DNA of 64,000 nucleotides. Origin: Vermamoeba vermiformis. Taxonomy: Eukaryota; Tubulinea; Echinamoebida. The position numbers were made by a program, and so were the translations under genes. Shown here piece after piece: positions 22,950-35,801 of this stretch. Under the pieces are notes generated by a model that was given only the letters and a program-made list of their open reading frames with translations, did not search any database and was not told the DNA's origin. Position 1 is the first letter of the stretch. Every line of letters begins with the position of its first letter. Location: contig JBEWZL010000137.1 in the NCBI GenBank assembly GCA_045837725.1, positions 62,001-126,000 on the forward strand, in the 5' to 3' direction.

Positions 22950-24377
22950 TCAATCGTCGTTCTTGTAGAACACATCGCGCGTCTCCTCCTTGCACGAGGC
23001 CTTGTCCTTGTCGAGCACAAACGAGTACTTGTAGTAGGTGCCACTGGCCCCCAACACAATCACCGAGTTGTTCTGCCCAAACGCGCACACCGACTGACTC
23101 TCCGGCACACTGAACTGCGTGAACGACCACTCGCTGCCCACGATCGGCAACAGACTCTTCATGAACGAGAAGCTGCTCTTCTGATTGTTGAGACTGTTCG
23201 GGTCACTCTGATCCAGTGCGGGCAGTGAATAGAGGTGCACCGTGCCCTTGTCACTCGTCACGGCCAGCAGCGAGCCGTCGTGATTGAAGGCCAAGCTCTG
23301 AATCGAGGCCTGTTGAGCTCCGCGACGCAGCTCTTTCAACATCTTGCCGCTCTGCACGTCAAAGATGCGCACCAGTGTGCCGCGATCAGAACAGGTGGCG
23401 AGTCTGCCGCCCTTCATGTCGAGGGCGAGCAAGTGGATCGGATTGTTGTGCGCGGTCAGCGTGTACGTGTGGCTCTTGGGCTGGGCGCTGCTGATGTCTT
23501 TCACCACATCCACGCGCACTTCACCAGGTCGCATGCCCGGCACTGCCATGACAAAGCTGTCGCTGCTGGGACTGAGCGCGCAGAGACCTTTGGGATTGGG
23601 ATAGGTGTCGATCTGATCCAGCAGCTTCAGATCTGCAAAGTTGTACACGTACACCTTGTTCTCCAGCACCACTACTATGCTGCATGTATATAACGGTCCT
23701 ATTAGTGTCATCGCGCAGCTATCACTAGACAGCACTGAGTACTTACCGATCACGACGCAATCTGACACCTCGCACGTCACTGCGAAATTCGAGCTCAGCA
23801 ATGCACTGCAATGAGACATGAGTATATAGCTCAGCGGTAATTAATTAAATTATAGTGTAAGGCAAAGTTGTACATGCAAAATTTGCTGCAGCGATCGGAG
23901 GTGCAGAAAATTAAAAAATAATTTGAGTTTATGCCTAATGATAACACGTACCTTAATTTGAAAATCGTCCCAAATCATCACTTTATTTTTGAGGAATTTC
24001 GGGTGACTGCCACCGCCCACAAGTGCCAAGATGTTGCAACGAAATAGCATCTCCACTATTCCAATTCCTCCATCTCCAAATTCTATAGTATATCAATTAT
24101 TAATTAGCGTGGTGTTAATTACGCAAGTGTTAGTCTTATAAATGCATTAATAGCATAATTACACGAATAATACGCAATAAGAATTAGAATAAAAATAAAC
24201 CCTTGACAAAACAAATACGAGTCTCTATGATTATGAATAATTACCTCTGCGAAATCGTTCTTTAAGAGGTTCTGAATCGCATATAAAAAAGCCTTTGTCT
24301 GTTCCGCAAGCAAAGCAGCCGTAATCCTGATTGAACGAGACGTAGAGTAAACCACTCTTCTTATTTGATACCTCCAT
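22950..24377 (-). CDS. WDR45B: PROPPIN WD-repeat protein, WIPI3/WDR45B type
   Basis: Exons 24245-24377, 23952-24082, 23747-23805 and 22950-23679 give 350 residues, the family length. A seven-bladed WD propeller is indicated by [75 protein letters not shown] and [13 protein letters not shown]. The phosphoinositide-binding LRRG motif is intact (KELRRGAQQ), so PI3P/PI(3,5)P2 binding on autophagic membranes is expected. Block identity is closest to WIPI3 (WDR45B), not to Atg18/WIPI1-2. The gene is divergent from MON2, another trafficking gene, with 388 bp between starts. Confidence 0.93.
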
Positions 24378-24765
24378 GCTGGCCAATATATATTGTTTGC
24401 AGGTTATATGTACAGTCTAGTTGGCCACACAGCTGTTGTGTTTGTTCGGATCCGAAGTGTTTTGAACTGAAAAGTCGTCTGGAAAACTCAAAGACCTCAC
24501 CGAGCACTGAAACTGCACTAACTGACTGGCCTATCGAGAGTGCGGTGCGCTATTGTAATATATTATGCCCGTGATGATGGAGAACTCCTTGCCAAGAATA
24601 ACTCGGTCGTGTTCTCAGTGAGTCATTTTCATCGCGCATCTGTGAATGACACCTCAACACTGAACAATCATTCAAGTGGCAACATATATTCAATAGCGCA
24701 GTGGTCTTATTTGATTGCAATCCACTGCATATGACAAACACGAGCCACTGAAGCACCAATCCGAC
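24378..24765. promoter_or_regulatory. Shared promoter gap WDR45B / MON2
   Basis: This 388-bp space between two divergent trafficking genes must hold both promoters. I see no TATA box or repeated operator. One TTCAGTGTTGAGG-like and several AT-rich stretches are present but not diagnostic. Confidence 0.5.
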
Positions 24766-27700
24766 ATGTTGAGCACGCAATTACAAAATGATTATCGCGA
24801 ATTGAGCGTTGAAGCACGCAAGAAACACAACGACATCAAAGAGGTAATATGATGTGACCAGCAGATCTGCTGCATTGGACCCAAGATAATAATATTCCAA
24901 ATTCACAATAATATTAAAATGACTATTATACGCACAGGCAGCGGAAAAAGCCATATTAACCCTGCGCTCAATCAACGATACGTGCAAGGACAATGCAGCC
25001 GCACAGCTCGAAGGTAAGTGAGGGGCAGATCTGCTCAGCCACCCAATATGCAGATCATACACGTGTCCTATTAACACCGTGCCCCCCCAGAGCTGCGCAA
25101 GAGCAAGCGCGAGTTGTTGGCACCGATCAGCATGTCCTTCGACAGCCGCGTGAGCAAGCTGATGCAACAAGCGCTGGCCCTGTCGCACAAGCTGCTGTCG
25201 CACCAAGCACTGCACGAACAGGGCTGCGAGAGTGTGCTCACGGCACTGCTCACCTCATTCGCGGCACAGACCTCGCTCTACCTCACCGACGAGGCACTCA
25301 CTGTCAAATTGTTGCAAACACTGCTCGTGCTGTCCAGTGTCACGCAGTTCACGCTGAGCGGCGACTATCTCGCGCAATCACTCAATCTCGCGTTCAGATT
25401 GCTCATGCACTCCAAGGCCCCCGCAGTGCAGCCCCTCGCACACGCAGCCGTGCGTCAGATCGTCTCGGCCACTTTTGATCGCACGTGGACGCGACTGCAA
25501 GAGACACGTGATCAGAGTGGCGAGACTCTCGTGCAAGATGCGGCTAGACTATATAAGGTAATTGAGGAGTGTAGATCGATCGATCTGACTGACATGTCCT
25601 AATTAGGAACTGTGCCACATGGTGAACGGCGAGAAGACAGAGTGGTTGGTGAATCCAGATCTCAGCACGAGATTGCTGGGCCTGGAACTCATCGACGAAC
25701 TGCTCGCCAAGCACGTGACACTGCTCCGCTCCTCCGAGACGTTGCTGGCACTCACACGCGACACCCTCACCAAGCTGCTGATCAAGTTGTTCCGCGTCAC
25801 TGACGACTACGCCTGTCTGCTGCGTGTGTTGCGCATTGTGCTGCTATTTATAGTCAACTTCCACGGTGTACTGGTGCGTCACATTGCCATAGATAGTAAT
25901 CACGACTAATCACGTGACAGATGAGTCAAGTTGAGACACTGATCACGCGCATGATCTCGCTCATCTCGGACGCAGCTCCGAGCACTGAGCCGCAGAGTGC
26001 CAGCACGCCAGTCCCCGCGAGCGAGTGTCCGCTCTGGGTGCAGTCCCTCGTGCTCGAAGTCCTGTTTCAGCTCACGCAGCGCGTGCACGTGATCGCTGAA
26101 TTGTTCCGCGCATCAGAGAGTGCCAGCAGCGGTCACGTGTACGAGCGCATGGTGGTGGTGATTGGTCGCGTGGTGCAGCTCATGTACGATTGGTCGGACG
26201 AGGACTTCACCGCGCGTCACGTGATCACCACGAGTGCGGGCACTGCCAAGCTGAAGACCTACTTGTTGGACCGCACGGCCCTGAGCGAGTCTATTAATAG
26301 CCCCGTGGTGTCTAGCCCTGGTGGACCTGTGACAGCGTTCGAAGTGCTGGACTCGCGCGAGTACTTGGCGATGCTGTCGTGCTGTCTCATTCAACAGCTC
26401 GTGGAGGACATTCAGGGCCTCTCGCAGTCCGTCACTGAGGCACGTGATGAAGCACGTGATGATCTCGGAGTATCGGACTGGTCGATCGATCTCTCTTGCA
26501 ATCTCGCCACGAGATCGTGGATGACAATTTTAGCCTCGCTGTCACTCATGCTGTCGCGATCACGTGACGAGTTGATGTTGCAGCAAATTCTCCGCGCGTA
26601 CCAGAACTTCACCGTCACGTGCGGCGTGTTGCGACTGAGTACCCCACGTGACGCGTTCATCAACTCGCTGTGCAGTCAAGCGCTGCCTCTGCCGCGCAAG
26701 AAGAACGTGACTGGTGCTAATAATAGCACATTGACCAAGAAGAATTTGCAGGTGATGAAGACGGTGCTAAATATAGCGCATCGCATGGGCAGTCACCTGG
26801 ACGAGGCCTGGCTGACCGTGCTGCAAACATTCGAGCGATTCGAGCAGGGCACGCGTCGTCTACCAGGGCTGGAGGGCGAGAGTGACTGGAGTGCCAGCGA
26901 TGCCAGTCTGCAAGAGGAGATTTCGATTGCCACGTCAGCACTGAGCTCGCTGTTCACGACGAGCCACTATCTGAGTGACGACGCGCTGATCACACTGCTG
27001 CAACAACTCACGCTGCTGTCCAACAAGCACTTCCACGACATTGGCGAGGATGCCTCGGAGGGTGTCGTGCTGGTACGTAGTCACGTGATGCCTCGGTGGG
27101 GGATGTGTGCGAGGTACTGACGCGCTAAAAATAGAGCACGACGCTGTTCGGACTGCACAAGATGCGCGAAGTGTTGCTCGCGAACACGGACCGCGCGGTG
27201 CTGTTGTGGCCCATCGTCGAGTGTCACGTGCTCGATCTCGCCATGCACCGCAACAAGCACGTGCGATTTCAAGCGGTCAAGATGTTGAACGGCACCGTGC
27301 AGGCCATGATGCAAGAGGCTATTAATAGCAACAAGACGCGCACGCACGCGATCACGTACAAGATGATTCGCTCGCTGTACGAGCTGTCAGTGAACGATCA
27401 CGTGGAGGTGCGACAGCGTGTAGCGGAGAGTGTGCTGTCCATCATCCAGAGCAGCGGTCAACTGCTGCACTACGACAGCAGCCACGTGCCACTCGATGCA
27501 CTCACCTCCTCGCTCGACGAAGAAGATCACGTGATTGCAGCGTGGAAGTTGGTGCTCAAGTTCCTCGATCAGACCGTGCTGCATCTCGATTTAGATCTCG
27601 TGCCCGTCACTTTCAAGACACTCGACATTGTTTGCGCCGATTTCTTGGCTCAATTTCCCGCCAAATTGTTGCCCGAACTGATTCGCACCATTGGTCGGTA

Positions 27701-30030
27701 CGCGGACGGATCACGTGATGACCCGCGTGGTCACGTGGATGTCAACACCTCGATCACTGCGGTTGGCCTATTATGGAAAGTGGCAGATTTCACCGCCAAA
27801 GACTTGCCACTGCTGTCCGCCCTGGTCGATGATCTCGTGCTGGCCACGTGGCGCGAGCTATTAATAGAACTGACGCGTCACTGCATTCACCCCCTGAGCG
27901 AGGTGCGCACGGCGAGTCTGCACACCTTATTTGGCATACTCACCACGCACGCGGGACTCGTGCACCGCACACTGCGCGAGGGACCCCTGTACGCGGAATA
28001 TCTCCTGCCGCTGCTCAGTCACGTGCACGAGACACAGCTCAAGGTGTATCGGTCGGGCACGAGTGGTGGCACAGTGCCATCCTCAGCGGCGAGTGGTCTG
28101 ATGCAGCACCACAGCCGCAACAGCGAGCTCAAGCAGTGGAACGAGACGTTGATGATCTCCATTCAGGGCGTGACACGTGTCTACAAGACCTGCTTCGACA
28201 CCATTCTCGCCCACGTGCCTAATTCTCCGCTGCATCTCATCGGATATCTCACCTACTTTGCACTGTCACGTGATCAAGTGGACGTGCAGATTGCCATCCT
28301 GCAAGCCTTCAAAGAATTGATCGTCACGTGCCTCAATCTCGCCGATCTGAGCACCAATCACGTGATTGTCGACAAAATTAGCACCCATTCTTGGCAAGCA
28401 CTCACATGGTTCATTGTCACTATGCCTGATTTGGTAAGTCTAGGTGCAAAGATGTCATCGCGTGCTCATTTCCTAATTAGGGTCGAGGACACCACAAGCT
28501 GACACTGGCCCTGATCGAGGCCCTGACTGACATTCAACACAAGTGTCAAGGACGCGCTGCTGTCGTGACACGTGTGCTGTCACTGGCGGAACAACTCGTA
28601 GTGGCATGTGTCACAGCCAATGTGGACATCAGCACCGTTCAGCGCCACTTACTCGATTTGGTTGCGCACCTCGGTCTCAATCTGGTGCTATATTTAGAAC
28701 ACATCGAACAACTCGTGACCATGATCCTAAATATAGCCTCACTCGCCATTGGATATCACCACGTGCCCAAGTATCACGTGGCAGCGGAGAATCTCGAACA
28801 CGATCTCACCGTGCAACAGTCCACGTGGACGGAGCTGCGCCTCGATCTCAACGAAGATATTTTGTCACGTGCTCGTCTGACCCCATCACGTGATCGCTGG
28901 ACTGAAACGACACCACTGACTGGCTGGCAACCACGTGATGAATATTTGCAGCCGAAATACTTCAGCATCGCGGACAAATTAGTCAAAGTGCTGTCAAAGT
29001 GCTGGTGTCTCTTGGTATACTGCGCTAAAAATAGCCCCGAGGGAGTCATGCCCTTCACACCTCTCGTGCCGTTCACGGCCGAGGACTGGGAACACATCCG
29101 TCAGTTACATCAAGAAATTTCACCTGAATTCCCCTCGAAGATCATTGCGCGTCTATTTATGGACGTGACAGCCGTAATGGGTCGTGTGGCACAGACACGT
29201 GGTCTGCCCTCCAGCGGAGATTTGTGGATGTTAGCCGCGCAATTCTTCAGCCACGTGACGCTGTCGAGCATGACGCACGTGACACGTCACTGCACACAAC
29301 TCGAATTGACACTTGTCGTCACTGATCTCGCGGACTCGATCGAGGCATATTTGGACAATCAGTCCTCCGCTAAAAATAGACCCGTGACGGCGGAAGAACA
29401 AGAGCGACAAATGCACCTGGTGGCAGCACTGACCGAGGTCTGTGTCACGTGTCTGTTGCCGTGCTGTCAACTGCTCGCCGATGACAAGACGATGACGTCA
29501 CGCCTCGTCACCATCGTGCTGGACACTGCCGCGCTGTTCACTGAACACGAACAGTTCGCGTGCGACTGCTATCGCCAGCTGTTTGCCCTGCTCGATCGCC
29601 GTCACGTGACCAAGCTGGAGATTGCCACCTCGCAACTGATCCTCAGCATGGTGATCACGCGCTGTCGCGAGGTGTGTCGCAGATTTGTCGTCGATGAGCG
29701 CAACAGTGGCAATCTGCCACTACCCAAGTAGGTCACAGAGTGATTATTAACAGTGCACTGTATTAATGAGCTTCATATAGATCACGCGTGTACGAGCTCG
29801 TGTTCGTGTTGACGCAGCTCAAACAACTCGAAGTGGATCCGAGCTTGTGGAGCACACCGACCACGATTGATTCAGTGAACGGCAGTCCTCGTCGCCATAT
29901 TTGGGAATTATATCCTGAACTGTGCGAATGCATCGTCGCAAGAGAGACAGAAGTGAAGCAGCTACTCAAAGAACTACTATTAGAGGCTTACATGACGCTG
30001 AGTCTCAGATCAGATCCTGTACAAATGTAA
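24766..30030 (+). CDS. MON2: MON2 homologue (DCB/HUS large Golgi-endosome scaffold)
   Basis: Eight exons (24766-24843, 24938-25013, 25091-25557, 25607-25873, 25921-27072, 27135-28433, 28481-29727, 29781-30030) give 1611 residues, as expected for MON2. The N-terminus LQNDYRELSVEARKKHNDIK followed by EAAEKAILTLRSI matches the MON2 DCB start. The rest is helical, HEAT-like, with HUS-type and C-terminal blocks and no Sec7 catalytic domain. MON2 acts at the trans-Golgi and endosomes with the Dopey/ATP9 complex. By eye I count about 35 CACGTG palindromes within this gene, plus in-frame CTATTAATAG and CTAAAAATAG decamers. Intron 5 ends in CTAAAAATAG. The short final exon ends 127 bp from the convergent SH2-PP2C gene. 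Confidence 0.93.
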
Positions 30031-30156
30031 ACAACGCCAATTCCAACCAAACGCATGTTATTGTTTATTATTTGGTTACTTGTGAGCAGTTACATTCAAT
30101 GTAACTTAGGGGTGCTCAACGCCCTGTATATTTTACACACAATGTACATAATAAGC

Positions 30157-33100
30157 TTATTTCTGTTTCAGATCGTTCGAGATCCGCTCCACGCCAGGTC
30201 GAGTGTTGGTCTTCATGGGTCGATAGAGCGTGTTCATCAGTGCACTGCGCTCGGGCTTGACATTGTCCTCGGCTGGTCTGCCCACACGCAGCGTGAGACA
30301 GGTGACGTGGCCCATCAGGCCCGGGTACTGCTTGTGATCTTTGGGCATGGGCGCGTTGGTGTTGTTCTCCATGAACAGCCGCACACGACTGGTCAGCTTG
30401 CGACAGTGCGCAATCACATTCTGCGTGATCTTGCTCGCTGTGCAGTCCTCGAGACCAGCGATCAACTTGCTCAGGCCCTGTGCTCTGAAGGCGCGCTTGA
30501 CACTCTCTGGATCTGCGACATCACTCCATTTGTCCTCTTTGCGCTGCGGATCCACTTCTTTGGGACTGTGGCCGAGGTACTCGGGATCAAAATTGGCGTG
30601 AGCAGCACCGCTCAAGAAGAGCACAAAGTCGTCCTCGTGACACTTGGTGAGTGTGAGACCCATGTTGCCGAGGTCAGGCGCGTCGTCTTTGTCTTGCAAC
30701 AGGCCCAAGCGACCACTGCTCGTCGACCAGGGCGTGACATCGAACACCTGGCCCTGGCGATACACATAGGCCTTGTGCTCACCAATGTTCACAGTCAGCA
30801 GTGCCCACAGTGCCCCGTCTTGTGTGGCCGGGTCTGTGTTGGAGAGACGCAGCAGCACCGCACCGAGCGCATTGCAAGTCTCGGGTTCAGTGAACGAGAC
30901 GGGCGAGAGATCGGTGCTGATCGAGAGCTGGTTGCGGTCGAGCATGGAGCGGTGCGCGTGAGCACAGGCCTTGATGCACGCCAGACCTGCCTTGACTGTG
31001 TCATCGACCTTGCTCTGCTCCATGGTGATGTAGTCTACCAGGGCGTGATTGGCTTGCAGACTGCTGTCACGTGATCGCTCTCCCCAATTGCTGCCAGAGG
31101 TGAGTGCCACACTGACGCGATTGTTGGTGAGTTCAGCGGCGAAGTGATCGACAATCGGATCACCGATGCGCGCCCCATTGACGACAGGATAGGTCGAGAC
31201 ACTCCAGCCCGAGATCATGTCGCTGTAGCGTATCTCTTCTTCCTTGTCCACAATGTTCGACAAGAACTTCATGAAGCTGATGTTGTAGGTGCGCAGCGCG
31301 TGTTTGGGCACGTGACGAATCAGCTCTTGACACTTGCGGTCAAACAGCTCCGAGATCTTTGCATCGCGTGATGTCACGTGCTTGTCAGATGTCAACTTGT
31401 CAGTCACGTGTCGCACAGTGACAGGACTGCCATCTTTCTTGCTCTTGCCAGTCTTCACCTTGCGCTTGTCCTTCTTGTTCTTGTCACTCACGCGCAGTGG
31501 TGTGTTGTTGTTGCTCGGCACGGGCACGGGTTGTGACTCGCTGTGCTCGTTGGTGCTCAACAGACTGCCCACTCTGAAGCAGATCACAGAGGCGTGATCG
31601 GGCTTGCCAGGGTACTCGTGGTACTTGTCAGGCTCGCCCTTGTCGGGATTGTTCTCCATGAACAGACGCTTGTTGCGCGTCAGTCGCACGCAGTAGTCGA
31701 TGAGTGACTGCGCCACTTGTCCCACCGTGCTGCGCGCACCGTGCTCGGTGATGAGTCGCGTCAGTTCCGTGGTCTGGAACTGTTCTTTCACCTCCTCCAA
31801 CACCTCAGGCGCGACATTCTTCCAGAGATTGTCCGGCACATTGAGCTGCAAGTCGGCAGGGGTCTTGCCAGCAGGCACAGGGGCGAGGTTGTCGTGCACA
31901 CCGTCTGTCATGAGCAGCAGTATGTCGTCTTGCTTGCAGGGCACAAAGTAGCAGGAGAGATTGGACAGATCGGGCTGACCACCCTTCAAGTGCGGGCCCA
32001 ATCTGCCACCCGTGTCCTTCATGTCCTGCCGTCTGTTGCTGTCAGTAATGTCGAGCAGCTGTTGCGTGCTCTGTGACCACAAGAAGGCCTTGCAGTCCCC
32101 GACATTGACGCACACAAAGGCCCACTCGTCAAAGTCGTAGTCCTGTTCGCTGATCTTCATCACCATGCCGCCCAAGAAGGTCGTGGTGCCGCACTCCCAG
32201 ATGTCGTCGCGACTCTTGCCCTCGACGATCTTCTCGTGTGCCTTGGTCAGACCGCGCAGCAAGAAGTGCTTGCAGTCCGTCGTGTCGCGAATCATGCTCT
32301 GAATCATCGACTGCGACATGAAGTCAATGAACGCCGTGCTCGCTTTCACCGCTGCATCTCTGTTGCGCGGTCCCCAGCCACAGCCATCAGCCAGGGCCAG
32401 CAGCGCGCGATTGGTGTGCGGCATGAGACGCACTTTGAACCAGTCGCAGATCACTTCAAAGCCCTGACCGACACGCGGGTAATTGGCCAATGAGAGCGCA
32501 GCACAGCGATCTGCAAACAAGCACTTGACTGCTTGACCCTGTTGATCGCTGCCCTGCATGTCGAGCACGTGACCAGCAGGTGGTTCAGTGAACGACTGTT
32601 CGAGCACACTGAAGTGATCGACTTGCAGCGTTTGACGGCGCGGACTGTGCAACGACACCGCGAGCACGCCCTCTTCATCCTCGACAAAGCGCTGCACCCG
32701 CAGAGTGGGTATGCCAGCCTTGTCGTAGTTGTACTTGAGGTGATGTCTGTTGGCGCGAATGAAGTCCTGAATGGAGGGATAGATGATCAGCTCCTCCTTG
32801 TCCACCGCACTGCTGCTCACACTGCTGTGCGACACGTTGCCACCGCTCGGCGGGGTTACTTCTCCTACACGCGTCAAATCTCCGCGATCACGTGCCGTGG
32901 GCGGTGACTCAGCAGTCACGTGCTGCATGATCGGCGAGGGCTCTTCGTGCGAGCTGGAATTGCCGTGCAGATCATCCTCGGAGCCCTGCTTGCTGATGGA
33001 GCCCTTGGCCACCACGTAGCCCGAGTGCACCTTCTGCAACAAGACGTGCTTGATGTTGTGGCTCTTCTTCACATAGGAGCACACCAAGAAGATGGAGGTG

Positions 33101-34728
33101 AGGCGACTGTCGCTGAAGTGGAACATGTACGTGCCGGGCACACGACCCTCCAACAGCTCCTCGCTCTCTTCGATGGACAGATCACCCACGAACCAGTTCT
33201 TGTTGCGCAGATCGGACTGCAGGGGCTGCAGCAGAATGTGATTGTAGTGCGCGATCAGCTGCTCCAGCGACTGGAACTTCTTCTCCACATTGTTCTCCTC
33301 GCTGATCTTCACACCCTCGGGCATGTGGCTCTTGATCAGCACCGTGCGAATGCGACCGCGCTCCTCCACGTACTCGAGTGCGAAGGAGTCCGTGCGACTG
33401 CGACTGAACCGCACGAGATAGGTGCCCGTGCTCTGATCGGCCAGCAGCTTGATGACCTCTTCCACGGCCATGAAGCCGTAGAACCACCTGTGTGACACGT
33501 GTCAATCGAGCACTCGTGCCCAAATATGGTTAAGTACGTACTTGTAGCTGAATAACTTGCGCACATGAGCAATGCTGTGTTCAATCGGTCCAAAGGTCTT
33601 CAAGAAGTCGCTGAACTTGCTCGGTGACACGTGACCGAGATTGTCGGTGTCCAACACGTACTTGAGCAGCGCTTCTGTCTCGGGGTCCAGCGCATTGCTC
33701 GGCGCCGTGGTGCTGTTCGTGGTGGTGTTGCTATTATTAGCTGCATTGGTATTGTTATTGACATTGGTAGTATTAACTGCATTATTGTTGTTGCTGCTAC
33801 TAGTGCTCGCATTGCTGTCAGTGGTGCTATTATTAGGCACAGCGGCGGGCACGAACTGCGCCAAGAACTGTTCCCAGGGCACCATGTCCACATCCACCGC
33901 TCCATCTGCAAATTTGCTGTTCCAAAATGACTGGCCCTCGCTAGTGCTGATGCGCATTACCGAGCGATGTCGCTGCACTTGTCGCTCAGTGCTGCTCTGC
34001 ACCAGACCCAGTGTCTCTAACAGCACTTTAATCTCGCTGCGAGATCATGTTAGTCGCACATTACCAAATATAGCAATCAGTACGTGCCTGTGAATCATTG
34101 AGTCAAATCGCGCTAATTTTCTGCGACGATGAGGATTGTTCAAATACACGCTTAATTTTCCGCCGCGGAATAATTGACCCAGCAGTCTGTTGTAGTCCTC
34201 GAGCAGTGCTTTGAGGCGGAATAACTCTTCCATTTGTTCCGCTGGTGGCGGGGAGAATTTAACGCCGTCGTTGGTGTTGGTGTTGCTATTTATAGACTCC
34301 GTGGGGGACGAGGAGAGGCCCGTGGAGTCACGTGGACTGGAGTGCGTGGCGTGACTGGCTGCGATTTGACCCCAGTTCGCATTCATCCACACGGACTGCA
34401 GCTGCGAGTTCTGCTGTTGATGCGCATTTGCAGTCTTGGGCCGTGGTGGCAATGTGCCAGGGCCTTGTCCCTGACTCGTGCGGTGACTGCCCACGGCTGC
34501 CGAGCTCAGTGTCAGCGGTGCATCAGCGGAGGGTCGCACGCGCGGACTGGACATGGGCATGGCGCTACCATTCGGAGACCAGCCCGAGACACGGTCCAGG
34601 GTGTGTGCCACCAACTCGTTCGTGAACAGAAAGTCCTCCACTTCATCTTCGATCTGACGCCGCCACAGCTCTTTGATCATCGAGTTCAGTGCCTTGCACC
34701 GCTCTGTGGATGGATTAGTGGCGGGCAT
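30157..34728 (-). CDS. Tandem SH2 / tandem PP2C signalling protein
   Basis: Exons 34088-34728, 33542-34036 and 30157-33487 give 1488 residues. A Ser/Asn-rich N-terminus precedes an EF-hand-like helical region (LLKYVLDTDNLGHVSPSKF) resembling the Cbl/STAT-type linker. SH2-1 begins at W379 and keeps its pTyr arginine (YLVRFS, R404). SH2-2 begins at W476 but reads YMFHFS, with His replacing the arginine. A PP2C domain follows with ADGCGWG (about 744), GTTTFLGG, NVGDCKAFL, MTDGVHDN and PDHASV, so its metal-binding aspartates are present. A second PP2C copy reads TSGSNWG, NIGEHKAYV, FLSGAAHA and MGHVTC. All its metal Asp are gone, so it is a pseudophosphatase. The first intron is best read with a GC donor. 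The SAM gene upstream may be its true 5' end. Confidence 0.88.
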
Positions 34729-35009
34729 AGTATTAAGCGTAGTATGCACGACGTTGCAGTCACAATATATAATATTATTGATAGCGAGATCCAATGGACA
34801 CGATGATTTCCGTTAAAATATTTCTATATTTAGCGCAATGTTTACGCGACTAGAAAGGCCATTGCTAAGTAATTGAATGTTGATACTAATATACTGTACG
34901 CGAATTCGTTTGTTTACGGCCGATAAACGTTGTTTAATTTGAAATTTAAAATTGGATTGGATGTATAAACAAAGGCGATTAATTACTCATACAGCAAATA
35001 AACAAATCA
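34729..35009. other. Gap or long intron between SAM gene and SH2-PP2C gene
   Basis: 281 bp of AT-rich sequence on the minus strand between two head-to-tail genes. It reads either as a promoter or as an intron from ATG G|gtatgt at 35017 to cag|AGCGG at about 34706, which would fuse the two genes in frame. The sequence alone does not decide. Confidence 0.45.
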
Positions 35010-35415
35010 CTACATACCCATTATAGATTCAACTGATTGTTCACTATTATCGTCATTATCTTGAATTAAATTCCCTCCTTTGCTCAGTGCGGGAGTTGAT
35101 TTGCTCAATGGAGGTTTGCGCGGCTTTGTCGGCTTGTTTTTGCCATCTTTATCTTTGATCTTCTTCTTCTCTATGGATTGGATCGGTTAATTTGATATTC
35201 AATGCGAATACATCTGAAATTCCATTACCCTTTAACTTCTTGATGTGCGGTAATAGTTTACGTCTGGCCTTCTTATCAACGCCAATATTAATAAGGTCAT
35301 CTTCTGTAAAGTTTTCAATGGTGTTGAGCGGCACATTCGCTTTTTTAAACAAATCTCGAAGCTCGCTCAGCCCGATTTGATCCAGCCATTTAGATACTTC
35401 AGTAAAATGCTCCAT
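35010..35415 (-). CDS. SAM-domain protein (or 5' exons of the SH2-PP2C gene)
   Basis: Exons 35229-35415 and 35010-35170. Residues 4-65 form a sterile alpha motif: VSKWLDQIGLSELRDLFKKA, then FTEDDLINIGV and the helix ARRKLLPHIKKLK. A Lys-rich basic linker follows (EKKKIKDKDGKNK). Read as a separate gene it ends at TAG 35010-35012 (about 115 residues). A consensus donor sits three bases before that stop, and splicing to the acceptor cag|AGCGG would continue in frame into the SH2-PP2C protein (ESIM followed by ERCKALNS). SAM domains drive oligomerisation. Confidence 0.75.
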
Positions 35416-35801
35416 TACGCACCAATGGGCATTATAAACTAAATGAGTAACTACGGCTGTGGCGTTACAGTAATAAAAATGAACTAATTATCACAGCCAA
35501 ACAAATCTTTTTTTGTGCGAGTCACACGCAACTGACAGCTGCGACAGAACTCCATTCTTCAACACATTTATAATATACTGGTGATATATAGGGCATGGAC
35601 CCACTTCATCATTACTGATCCCGATCCTTTACAGTGCGGTAAGGAAGATCCCTGTTTGACGCTCAGAAAAATTAATAATAAATTTTACCGTGCTGATAAT
35701 TAAATTTTAATATTGTCTTATATATCCGTGCTATTCGATGATTTTTTGCTGATTTTGTACATAAAGTAACAGATCGACAACCCCAATAAAACAATATAGC
35801 A
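35416..35801. other. 386-bp divergent promoter gap
   Basis: AT-rich sequence between the SAM gene (minus) and the cap-methyltransferase homologue (plus). I recognise no RNA gene, repeat or motif beyond generic A/T runs. Confidence 0.5.

Noticed and set aside
30055-31074. Long plus-strand open frame opposite the SH2-PP2C gene
   Set aside because: The minus strand carries clear PP2C motifs. This frame has no domain and is an antisense shadow.
34726-34794. Upstream ATG at 34794 as the start of the SH2-PP2C protein
   Set aside because: The extra 22 residues look like translated leader (many Ile/Asn/Cys). ATG 34728 or splicing from the SAM exons is preferred.
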